DNA of 64,000 bases from Pomacea canaliculata (Eukaryota > Mollusca > Gastropoda > Architaenioglossa > Ampullariidae): positions 23,245,868 to 23,309,867 of the forward strand of contig NC_037593.1 of NCBI RefSeq assembly GCF_003073045.1, read 5' to 3'. The position numbers and the translations under genes are program-made. Of the stretch, positions 53,601 to 64,000 are shown in pieces (position 1 is the stretch's first letter; each line of letters begins with the position of its first letter). The notes under the pieces are model-generated. The model had not been told where the DNA came from. It saw only the letters and a program-made list of their open reading frames with translations, and made no database searches.

Positions 53601-54320
53601 GGAAGGAAGAGCAATGATTCAGCAACATTCCGTCCATCCTTTAAACAGCAAACTTTGTCTGTCCCTGTAGTTCAGAAGGAGGAGAGATCATCCGTGTGAT
53701 GAAGACAGGAGATTACAGGAGATTACACGTGTGGTCATGAAGAAGGGAAGTTCCGAGGTTCGGAGGTTTCTCTTGTCAAACCGCCAGCAGACATGAATGG
53801 ACCACGTGACTTTGATGAAGAGAGATTAGTATACAGTAAACTCTGTCACTGCCATCAAGCGAGGCTGAGACCCGATGAACTCAGTCTCTGTCATCAAGAA
53901 ATCAAAACACACCGGAAGTTTGACTCGCACCAACACGTGCAGTACCCAGACACCCGAGGCTGTCGCTAGGAAACACAGACTCTACAGTCATCGCCGGGTG
54001 CCATCAAGTACTTTTCCATTCCACAAAGATCAATTGTGAGTAAGTACAATACCTGCAGTAACTGCCACCGACACAAACACTCGGCTAAAGTGAAACCCTG
54101 TCTATAAATACACCAGAGAAAAAAAAATTAATTCAGGAAAGCCAAGAAACGCGGGAATGGGCTGCTGGGCTTCTTAGCTGATCGTGATTAGAAGATTCCA
54201 GACATCGATTGGCGCCGCACGCCTCGTGACAGGAGCAAATACTCACACACATCCGGGGAACAGTTGTGCTCGTGAAATGTTGGTGAGAAACATCTACAGA
54301 AGACCAGAACATTAGTGATG
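47634..54320. other. non-coding interval
   Basis: No exon supported. Includes the CA/TA tract at 48268-48393. A segment at 51464-51735 has the block GGCGGCCC recurring near both ends and may be a repeat. AT-rich blocks with TTAATTAAT-like motifs lie at 50461-50565. Confidence 0.4.
48268..48393. repeat. (CA)n/(TA)n microsatellite
   Basis: Alternating TACACACA and ATATATAT segments over about 125 bp. Confidence 0.85.
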
Positions 54321-54893
54321 TCATCCACGTTCATCAAAAGCTTGATTCCTTTTTAACTCATAAAGACAGTTGTCGTCCCCTCCACCCTTATTTCCCATGT
54401 CGGTTATCCAGCTTGCAGTGTTTAAATACCCGTGGAGGCTCCACAACATCTTGTTGGACTCGCACAGTGCCAGCCTGTTGATGGAGCCTGACAGCATCAA
54501 AGGAAGTGTCATTAGGTATTCCGCGGACAGCCGCTGTGAATAGTCTACTGGGCGATGGGAAGTCTCGCGAGAACAAGCGCGAAGTTGCGAGAATCTGACA
54601 GCCTCAACACGGCGCAAAATATGGACAAGTCTGCTGGCCTCCTGTGGAGTCTGGCTGCTAAAATGACAGGAAAAGCGGTCAGGAGGGGCACAGCCGGGGT
54701 GGAGCCCAGCTTTGGGAAACACGATTAGCGGAACCACGTGATCACACCCCAAAACTGATTGTCGGAAACTAGCGCAGCACCCGACAATCAATGCAGTCGG
54801 ACGCAATGGTGGGATCGTCGTCCAGAACATTCTCCGGGATCTGTGGAGGACACACGGCAGACGACAGGAGTTCTCGTCAATACCCGGCTCCAC
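54321..54893 (-). other. 190-codon open frame without recognisable features
   Basis: It begins with ATG and ends with TAA. Cys, His, Arg and Ser are scattered without domain pattern, and a 62-codon frame overlaps it in another phase. There is no membrane segment, signal peptide or family motif. A single-exon gene cannot be excluded, but chance is more likely in this sequence of moderate GC content. Confidence 0.12.
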
Positions 54894-56514
54894 TCCTCGT
54901 CTCGCTTATCGACGACAGCAGAAGGAACAACTCGAGCAACGAAAGATTGAACTGAAATGAGCTCATTCCTACATTGTGTTAATTGGCACGACCTGCCACA
55001 CAGGCATGCGCAATCACGCCCACAGGGACAGACATACAGGAGAGAGAGAGAAGGGGAGAGAAGGGATCAAAGCAGATCAAAGCTTAAGTGGAAGAGAATG
55101 TACTGTCGAGGGCAAAAAAAAAAAGGTCATGATGACAACACAGGTAGAGCAAGCTTTCCCGGAGAGCTCAGTCAAGTATAGAAACAATTAGCTGCTGTGG
55201 CCTGATGGTGCCTGTAGTGCATGGCAGCAGGAGGAGCAAACAATGGCGATGACAATTACAAATAACAATGAAGAGCGCGAGCAGTTTTTCGGGTAGAGAC
55301 AGGTAGCTCGCGTCCATGACACTCGGTGGAGTAGGAAGTGTCTCCGAGACGTGACAATCACGTAGTAAGACGTGAGCAGTTCTCATACTGTAAGACAGGA
55401 GGTCTCACCACATTGTGAGGTAGGATGTGAGGTGTCTTCCTCTTGTGCCGCCAGAGGTCGGTAGAGTAAAAGTTGATTGTTTCACGTGGAGAACGAATAA
55501 CCTTTGGGGTCAACAACACAACTGCATCATAACATTAATAAACTAAAGTCTAGGGTATTTCTGTTTAGTGGAGTCTTGGGGTCTAGACCACTAGGGTTGA
55601 TGATTCTGTTTAGGACTAGAGCTCAGGACAATAGACTAGAGGACAATGAGGTGTCGTGTCGCTCAGTCATCGGTCATTTATCTCCTCACTACTACCGGTC
55701 GTTAGTGGGAGGACTGGGATAGATGCCCAGCTGACACGACGGACCACTTAGGGCGAGACAGTAGCCATTCCAGCACCTCCCGACCATCCAGTCTTTGCCG
55801 TTTGTAAGCCGGGTCTTCCTCCGGCCACCCTGGCATCCACCGCCCTCCAGGGTACAGTGATGGACAGTCGGGCCCCTGGCCGGACCAGACCAACGTGTCA
55901 CTTGACTGTTGCTAGTAGACCTTCCTGTGTCCACGAGTGTGGCGACCGTGCTTTGTACGAAGTCTTTGGTTTTAGGTTAATTTATTTACTTGGTGGACCA
56001 TCGGGATCCCTTTAAACGAGTTTTTTCTTCTTTTTTTATTCTTGTTAGATATATAATTAAAGAAGGTTGACACAAAATATTAGATAAAATGTATAGAGAG
56101 TTATTTGGGATCATCTACTTTGATTTCACGTACAAAACACTCAAAAGTTTATTTCTAACACTGATAATCTTTTTCTTTTTGTAGGAAAACCATCTGGTGT
56201 GGAAACTACAGATGTCATCATGAGCTTACTTGACTAGTGTCCGACATTCCTGGGTTTCAATGGTCACCGTGTCTGACATCCGTGGTGTCGATGTCGGTGC
56301 GAGCAAGATTAAACGCTCAAACCACTGAAAAAGTTTTTTTTTCGTGTTCTTTGTCTTTAAAGAAAAACAAAAGAGAATTTTTTGTTATTCCGGAAACAAT
56401 GGTAAGAGGGCGATAAGGCCATGAAAGCATCATTCCGTGTCCGCCACAACACATCAAGTCCGCTCGGATGACGCCACGGTCCTGCAGCGCCGCCCCTCCG
56501 CGCCTGGCCGGATA
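54894..56514. other. non-coding interval
   Basis: No exon or repeat was recognised. Confidence 0.35.
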
Positions 56515-56589
56515 TGAGGACGTAAATCACGTGGTAAGATGAGGACGTAAATCACGTGGTAAGATGAGGACGTAAATCACGTAGTAAGA
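56515..56589 (+). repeat. 25-bp tandem repeat, three copies, with E-box
   Basis: Unit TGAGGACGTAAATCACGTGG plus TAAGA. Copies 1 and 2 contain the CACGTG E-box palindrome; copy 3 has CACGTA. Confidence 0.9.
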
Positions 56590-57363
56590 AGCCCGTAGAC
56601 TATCGCTGTGCATGCAAGCGTTCACGTGTGCGTTGCAAGTGCACGTGTGGGTAGGGAGGGGGAGTACTGGGGAATCAGCGCACGGTCTGTTTTGTTTCTT
56701 CTTTCTTCCCGTCTGCTGACAGGTGACCTGAGGTGTGTCGTTGCCCTCACTCGCAGGCTGGTGTATGATGGACGACAACATCGCGGCTGCTGCAGACATC
56801 ACACAGTCAACATCACCTCGTCGGCGATTCTTCACACAACTCACAGATTCCGAGGCCATCATTTCTTCTTCCTCTTTGCTGTGAGAGCAGCAGAAAAACA
56901 AAAACAAAAAAAATTCCAGATCACCAACAATCGCCCTCAAGCCTAAGACTTCACCAGCGTCACGTGACGAGCCGACAGAAGGCGCTTTGTAATCACCCTT
57001 CCTGCTCTTACTCCTCCTCCCTCTCCACTCTCCCTCCCTCTCCTAACAAATATCGATGGAGGTTGTGACACTTGACTGGGGACACACCTTTTGCACCGAG
57101 GCCCAGCATCTCCACATTTCCTCGCCGATACATAATTTATGCTCCGATAAATCCCAGTGTCGCGAATGTCTGCACCCGAGGGAAAGCAAAAGAACACAAA
57201 GAGCGGCGCGTGGAAACCTAGATTCTGCTGCTAATGTGTCTGGAGATGAAGACAAGCCCTCGTCAAACGTGAAGATGGAAACTAACAAAATAGGAGGGGA
57301 AAAAAAAGAGATAAAACAGTTAATGAATAAAATGAAGAGACGAGAGACAGGACAGTGTTGACA

Positions 57364-57606
57364 GTGTGTGGGAGGGAGAGGGGGGAGTGGAGAAAATGAG
57401 AGCGAGACAAAAGGAGTAGAAAGAGAATAAAGAGGGAATGAAAGAAGGGGGAGAGAATTAAGCAAATATGATGGGTAGATAGAGAGAAGGAGAGGAAAAG
57501 GTAGAGAGAAAGAAATGAGGAGAGAAGTAGAGTGTGTGTGTGTGAGAGAGAGAGAGAGTGTGTGAGAGTGTGAATGTGTGTTTGAGTGTGTGTGAAAGAG
57601 TGTGTA
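57364..57606 (+). repeat. long purine-rich tract passing into (GT)n
   Basis: About 165 bp of nearly pure A/G on the plus strand, followed by (GT)n and (GA)n. Open frames on the opposite strand over this tract encode only Leu/Ser/Pro runs. Confidence 0.85.
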
Positions 57607-60600
57607 ACACGGGGATGCTGACGTCATACTTGAAACTGCAATCACGTGATGACAAAGGACCAATCACCTGAAAGCAAGAGAAGCGAGAAAACAATGCAGC
57701 AGCACCAACTATAAACACGTAAACAAGCCAGAAACATCGCGTGAAGGTTGAAGCCATCGACAGTCACGTGTCACGTGCTGGGTGCTGTGGATGTGAACAA
57801 TAGTTCGTCTTACTCGCGCTCGTGCAGCCGCCGTGTGGAAGGTTCCAGATTTTTTTGTTTTTGCGTCGATGGAGACAACTGTTATTCCAGAAAACCTTGT
57901 CAGCAGATAGGCAGTGTTTTCAATATTCATGTTCTATTCTTTGTCGTTCTGCGAGACGAAAACCAGTTCCACAACGGACGGCGAAATTATGGATCTGACA
58001 GTCTAGAATAGAATACGACTTGCTGTGCTGCTGCTCGTGCGCTTGTCAGTCTGTGTGTCGGTCTGCTTGGTCTTTCAGAGTCTGTTAGTGTGTTGATTTG
58101 GGGTTAGACAAGATTTCTCGTTCCCAGATGAATTAAAAGCACAGGAAGAAACAGCCTCATGTCTCTGTTCCTCTTCCCGTCTCTCTCTCACACACAGACA
58201 GGTAGACAAACACAAGCGCATCACATAGCTCTATGAGGAAGAGAAAGGAAGGTTTGTCAGTGCTTGCCACACACATCTAGCAGCTGAAACATTTCATGTC
58301 ACTGCTCTACATTTCATCAAGCAGCTGCAGTGGACAGTGACAGTCACCACAGCTGTGGGTGCCGGCAGTGAAGTAACATCTGGACTGTGACAATAGTCTT
58401 CAGTGGTCAGGCCTGAGTACATTCCGCCAGTCCTTCTATCAATCAATGAAAAACATTTATCTCGACCCATCCTAGGAACGTTAATGCTGTTGACCTCAGC
58501 TTGGGCGGCCAGGATGTTTCCAGAGACCCAGGAGGACAAAATGCAAGCATGACAACGAGGGAAGCAGACCTTCACATGATGAACAAGACAGAAAGTCAAA
58601 TCAGGACAAGCACAGAAAGGACTTGTGAGACTGACCTGCTCTACGTATACCTGAAAATCCAAACGTGGTTGCCAGCTTAGCACCCCACCAACTATCACCA
58701 CCACTACCACCCCAATAAAAAATAAATAAAATGTGTGAATATCAAAGAAAAAATAAAAGATTCCTTCAACGTCGGCATTAACCCCTCGCCTCGCCCTGTT
58801 GACTCTCGTCAGAAGGACAAAAGCAGGGAGCAGGGAAGTTGTTTGAAGTTCTGCAGTTTCATTCAATACTTGCCTTCCATTTGTGCAGACGGCTTTCTTC
58901 CATCTCTGCCTCATAGTTTCCTTCTTCATCGACTAGCGAGCTCAAACCTCATCTCTGCCATCTTGACTCCGGTTTGTTTTCGTTTGCTGGAGTAATTTTC
59001 TTCTCTACCCTGCAGCTGTTGATGTACAGACCAGCTTCCTTTGCGTGTGCTTTCCCCGCAACTTATAGACCTACGTGAGTCAACAGCTTGGCTAACCTCG
59101 GTCTCTTGTGTACTATCCTGTAAATCCTGTACTATCCTGTACTATCCTGCCTTCTGCTCCACGTATTGTCTTCCCTGCCATTGTGTTGATGTGGCCTCCA
59201 TGTGAGCTGCAACACCGACAACCTTGTTGTTCGTTGTCACATTTGTTGTTGCTGTCGTTAGGTTTTGAGTTAGATTATTTTTTTAATTACTTTTCGCTCT
59301 TCAACCTCAGTTCTAGAGATGACGACCTTTACTGGTACATTACTTTGATAATATAAACGTCTGTAGGGTTTTTGTTTGTTTATTTGTTGTTTGAGCCTGC
59401 CTTGATGGTCCAGAGCGGCACTATAGACATCCCCATTGTTATTACTATTTATTATTATAACCACCACAATTATTATCATATTATTAGCACACCAGGACAA
59501 ATCAAAAGACGGTGTAGGTGCTCGGCAAAGTCAGTGCAGGAAGGAAGGAAGGACAAACAAAGCGGTGCTGACGACGGCACCAACACCGCAGCAGGAGGAA
59601 GTACCCCCCATCAACATCAGTGAACTTCTCCGCAGTCCCGGGGATCAGGAGAGTCGGTGAGACCGCAGACTGACCTACAAACACGTGACATTTGCCCCCT
59701 CGCCGTCACCACCACCACACAGACCCCGCACGTGACGTCAGTTTGACAACTCGCCGTGCACTGTGTCTGGTTTCTATGGCAACTTAAAAAGACACTAGCG
59801 AAAGCGTTAACATTTCTTTCGGCGGTGATGTTTCATAAAACGAGTGCTGTCAGTGGAGCCCTCGTCCTCTTCCTCGTGACAGACAGTCGTCGCTTTGTTA
59901 GTCTGTAGTCTCATCAAAAAAGAGTTATTCTCGTTTATTTTATTTTTAGATCATGTCATTAGTTTCGGTTTATCTGATTTTTATCTAAGTAGTTTCAAAA
60001 CTACAAGAGGCCTAAACTTTCTTGGCAAGCTAACGTTGGCTACTTTGTGCTTTAAAAGTAAACCGCTTATAGCTTATACGAGGTCGAGGTAGACCACGTG
60101 GAGCTTGTATAACGCGTCACTTCCGGTCAAGACAGTGCGAGGGAGAATAGACAGGAAGGACAGAAAGCTGAGGACTGTCCCATCAGGCACCTGACAAGTC
60201 CTATATGGACAGCAGTTTGCGAACATGAAGGCGGATGTTCAGGATGAGCAAGGTGCACATAGTGCGTGACATCACCAAGAATGTCGGGCAAATGGCGGCG
60301 AGCGAACGTAAGCATCAGTTGCTGATTGTAAGTGTAAGCAAGCGTAAATACAGTGAAGGACTTTTAGCCTTGTCTAAACAAGATTTCAAGGATTCTGGAT
60401 GACTGTGAGATAGTGTGTGTAAGATGAATTCTGTTTTAAACAGTTCGTATCTGATGGCTATTGCGAGAGTGGAATACACACGTCAGTCCTCATAAACAGA
60501 AATTGTCTCTGACAGCCCCGAGTCTGTTGATTGTTAGCCTTCTACTTGGTGAACTGAGACAGACACAGGGCCCAGAGGGCCGCATGTTCATACACACCAA

Positions 60601-61289
60601 AACCCGCGCATAAGAAGATAATTATAATCAAACACACGGGCGGACTGTCCGCGGGCCTCAAGACTAAAGAGTAAGTCTCCAGGTCTTTGCTTTTACTTAT
60701 TGCACCTGTCACCATCTTGTTTTCTGGCTTCAAGTTGTAAAAGTTGTGTTGTTAAGAGGTTAACTAGTATCGTTTCATTTCTTTGTAGCTGTTCTTTGAT
60801 TTTTTTTTTACCACCACAAACTGTACATCACACACACACATGCAATGAGAAGGAAGAAACGAAGACTAAAGTGAAAGCTTAACCGACGACAACATGTAGA
60901 TGCAAGTTCTCTCCACTCTTACATTATTAACTAATTGCAGCTTCAGAACTTCACTAAAATAACTGAAACCTCAATAAACTGAATCCAAGACATGTAGAAG
61001 ATACCAGAGCAGTGTAGAGTTGTTGGAGGGTAGAAAGGGTGAGAAAGAGAAGGGAGGTGACTCCTGCTGCCAATATCTGATGTTTGTGTCACCATCCGGT
61101 TGTGCCTGACACTAGCATAGTCATCCACCCCTGCGCACGCACTTTACATAAATATACCCGTATATCCAGACTTACTAAACAACAAGAAATGTTCAAGAAG
61201 AATGAAAAGACATATACAGAGATAGACATCAGTCCACCCGCAGTCACACTGCACTGTACAAGTGTAAACAAACATCAACAAGGACTCAC
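57607..61289. other. non-coding interval, possibly the downstream intron of the 61-62 kb gene
   Basis: The minus-strand exon ending at 61290 has a donor reading into this interval, so part of it is intron if that gene is real. A minus-strand open frame of 211 codons at 58294-58929 has no recognisable features. A short CTGTACTATC repeat lies at 59108-59150. Confidence 0.4.
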
Positions 61290-62295
61290 AGATCGCTGTG
61301 TAGCCGATGACGACGAAGACGGAGAAGAGCAAGGCCACGCCCACGGTGACGAACATGATGTTGAGCACCTTCTTCAGCACGCGGTACTCCTCCGGGTGCT
61401 CGTTGAGCAGGTGCTCAGAGTTGTCTTTGCCCGCCATGCGGTTGTCCAGCAGCACGGTGCCGATCTTCTTCAGCAGCGCGCGCTTGCCCGAAGCCGGGGG
61501 ACTGTGGGTAGCCCGGTGAGCCACTCCCGACTCGTCGCAGATCATGATCTCTATGGCGCGGCCGTCCATGGACACGGAGCTGGCGTCCATCTCCAGGTTC
61601 CGCGTGCCGCCCCGCTTGGCGCGAGGGAACGTGTCGTCTGCTCGCCCCCCAGCGGATGGCGGCGTGTTGTGGGTGCTGTCGAGAGCCATGTGGTGCTCGT
61701 GCTGGGCGCCTGCTGCTGCTGCTGCTGCTGCCGCCGCCGCCACCCGAGATGCTTTTGCCTTCGATTTGTCGTCTGCTTCTCCAGCACTGGGCGCAAAATG
61801 TAGGACACTTCCGACGTCGCCCGGCCTGGCTCCGCCCACCGGCGCGTGACTGACGTGTGACGTCACAGGCTGGGCGCTGCTGCTGATGGTGGTGGTGGTG
61901 GTTGTCGTAGTGGGGGAAGCGCTGCGAGGCCTGGCAGGAGTTGTGTCGATGACGAGAAATCGATTCTGATAGTAAACAACGTTACGCGTGGCTCCGCCAT
62001 GTGGCACGCGCCCCGACAGCACGTTGCGCGTTCCTTTTTCCCGCCGCGGTCCTCCTCCTCCTCCCGCAGTTCTGGAACTTGGCGAGCTGGAGGACGTGGA
62101 GTGAGCTCCCCTGGTGTCAGGTGCGCCTGCTGGGTTGTCCTCCCTGGTCAGAGGTGACGTGTTCGAGTCGAGGTAATGCACACGCAGCATGCCTTGTGAT
62201 GTCACGGCACACGTCACCGAAGTGGGAGATGACCGGGGGGCGAAAGGTAGTCTCGGGGGTCAGCACCTGTGTGACAATTCCATTGGTGACCACAC
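61290..62295 (-). CDS. internal exon of an unidentified membrane protein, partial
   Basis: The exon begins after an acceptor-like CCCTCCAG at 62303-62296 and ends before the donor GTGAGT (61289). Most of it is one frame of about 300 codons, open from about 62264; its first ATG is at 62190. It encodes a Ser/Thr/Gly-rich stretch, a Thr run, an Ala run of ten (from CTG/CCG repeats on the plus strand near 61706-61743), then a basic, better-conserved-looking segment (GKRALLKKIGTVLLDNRM, EHPEEYRVLKKVLN). A hydrophobic segment IMFVTVGVALLFSVFVVIGY follows at the end, so the next exon should hold the rest. The first about 100 bp are open in another frame (TNGIVTQVLTPETTFRPP). I do not recognise the family. 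Confidence 0.5.
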
Positions 62296-64000
62296 CTGGA
62301 GGGTCAAAGGTTTGGTTGGGTGCGTGTCTGTATGTATGATGACTGGGGAAAGCTCAGTGCAAGATGCTGTTTCCCCCAAACACATTCAAACACGTCACGT
62401 GATCATCAACACAGACACCTGTACTGTACATGGAGACCTTGACATGATTTCTGCCGGTGAAAAGGAAACGTTAAACATGTTAATTAGATGTTAATTCAAC
62501 TGCTTCCTGTGTAAGATGAGACTGAAAGAAGTTGGGGAGGATTATTTTGTGGGAAAAAGCATCTCGTGCTGAGCTCAACCAGTCATTAAGAAAACAAACT
62601 GCACGCGACTAGACATTCAGTCAACTACTGAGGGATTCCTTTGTCAGTTTTACTGACGCCCAGGTGTGCCATGTACAACAGTATATGGCATTTCAATATG
62701 CATGTATATATTATGTAGATAAATGTTGCAGCCATGCGACCGGACTTCCTCAAACAAATTCGAACTGTCTCTCTCTCTCTCGCTTAATTACTTCATTTAC
62801 GTAATTAATTTTTTGCCTGTAAAAATGGGTGAGGGCTAAATGGAAAAAAGAATTTTCTTTTTTTATTTTACCTCTCGTTAATAAACAATTGTCATCGTTA
62901 TTGTCACACACACAAAGACAAAGAGGAAAACAGAATGTGGAAAGGAGGTGGGTATAGAGAGGTAGAGGCCCAGTAGCCACACGTCGTTTCACGTCGTCCT
63001 GTGCTTGTCTTCTGATCACGTGACTGCCACCCAAACACAGGCAAGTTCTCCAACCCAGTGCTCAGTGCACACACATCCCGCAGAACGTCTTTGGTTCGAA
63101 GCTTGCCGGAACCTGTAACTGGATCACCCCCCTTCTTCCACTCACCCAGCAAGTGTCCAGCAGATAGCAATACTTTACTTTTTTTATGGGATGAGGGGGC
63201 TAGGGTGAGCCACTACGCGATGGAACACACACACACCTCATCAGCCGTGGCTTCTTTTAAAGGGAAATAACCCGCAGCAAGTGAGCAGGGGTCTAAAGTG
63301 AAGTTACCTCCCATTATGATTCTATCCCCATTTCTTGACGTGTGACTGTCTTGGAAACGAGTCTTTGTAAGCAAGACTCCTGCTAATATTTCTTATTATT
63401 ACGAAGAGAAAGCATTACAGCTGCTGCCGGCCATGTAAAGCTCTTCATCAATTTCCACTCCTAGAAACTCCACAATTAAATCACGAGATTAATCATCGGC
63501 ACGATTCGAAAAAGGCTCAACAGTTCTTCACAAGACGGTAATCATTCACCCACATATGAAATACTTGATGAGATATTAATAATTAATTCACCAGATGTCA
63601 ATTATTGACTTTATACAGAACAAGGCTACTCAATGGGATGTTGCAAGATGACAGTGCCACCTCATGTAACACCCAGGAGCCACTAAAGTCCGCAAAAAGA
63701 CAGTGAAGGCATTTTGTGTTACAGCCAAAGGTCAATCTCATCAGGTCCTAACATTACCAAGCACTTCGATTAAAAAAATTTGAAAACCTCAAAGTGATTA
63801 GGGTACACGAAAGCAAGCTAACGATCAATAATAAACGCAGGAAGAAGACTTTTTACTTGAAGCAAAAATTATGACATAGCTCAAAACAAAACAAAAAATG
63901 ACAGAAAAACTAAAATTTTTTTCATTCTAATGAAGGCTGCGAACCTTGGTCCTTGGTTACTAAGACTGACCGATGCCTGACCCTTTATTGCTGGCATCAG
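62296..64000. other. non-coding interval at the right edge
   Basis: No further exon of the minus-strand gene was found here. AT-rich blocks near 62790-62820 and 63470-63600 contain several TTAATTAAT-like motifs. Confidence 0.4.

Noticed and set aside
57043..57663. 206-codon minus-strand open frame
   Set aside because: Product is Leu/Ser/Pro/His runs translated from the purine tract and GT repeats.
58294..58929. 211-codon minus-strand open frame as the next exon of the right-edge gene
   Set aside because: No acceptor in matching phase or continuation of the membrane segment was seen.

Overview
This is a window of animal nuclear DNA. Introns follow GT-AG rules, genes are widely spaced, and the sequence carries many microsatellites, minisatellites, a tRNA-derived SINE and small non-autonomous DNA transposons. 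The gene set (RDM1, VCPKMT/METTL21D, a MORN2-like gene, DLAT) together with the repeat types fits a non-vertebrate bilaterian. I favour a lophotrochozoan such as a mollusc, but that is inference and no species is claimed.

Left part (1-25 kb): an 82-codon open frame ending at base 250 is probably the last coding exon of a plus-strand gene that starts outside the window. After about 5.7 kb without coding sequence comes a compact cluster. RDM1 (minus, 5 exons, 5955-8069) and VCPKMT (plus, 4 exons, 8146-10432) lie head to head with only 76 bp between their start codons. A minus-strand MORN2-like gene follows (11553-13169). It has recognisable exons and splice sites but several frame lesions, so it reads as a pseudogene. 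DLAT, the E2 subunit of the pyruvate dehydrogenase complex, occupies 13947-22389 on the plus strand in 12 exons, with a single lipoyl domain. Two copies of a 175-bp inverted-repeat element lie upstream of DLAT and in its second intron, and a 177-bp TTAA-flanked element sits just downstream.

Middle part (25-61 kb): I find no convincing exon here. Base composition is less AT-rich than in the left part. The region holds a 440-bp putative transposon bounded by inverted arrays of a GC-rich repeat, a 12-copy 35-bp satellite in which every copy carries a GACGTC core and half carry a full TGACGTCA (CRE-type) site, a 131-bp GT-rich minisatellite that is open in several frames, a SINE, an AT-rich higher-order tandem repeat and a long purine tract. 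It may be intergenic or a very long intron.

Right part (61-64 kb): one large minus-strand exon (61290-62295) encodes a low-complexity protein ending in a membrane segment and a splice donor. I do not recognise the family. Its 5' part is open in a different frame from the rest.

RDM1 (RAD52-like/RRM nucleic-acid binding), VCPKMT (lysine methyltransferase for VCP/p97) and DLAT (mitochondrial carbon metabolism) do not form a pathway. They look like ordinary housekeeping neighbours.
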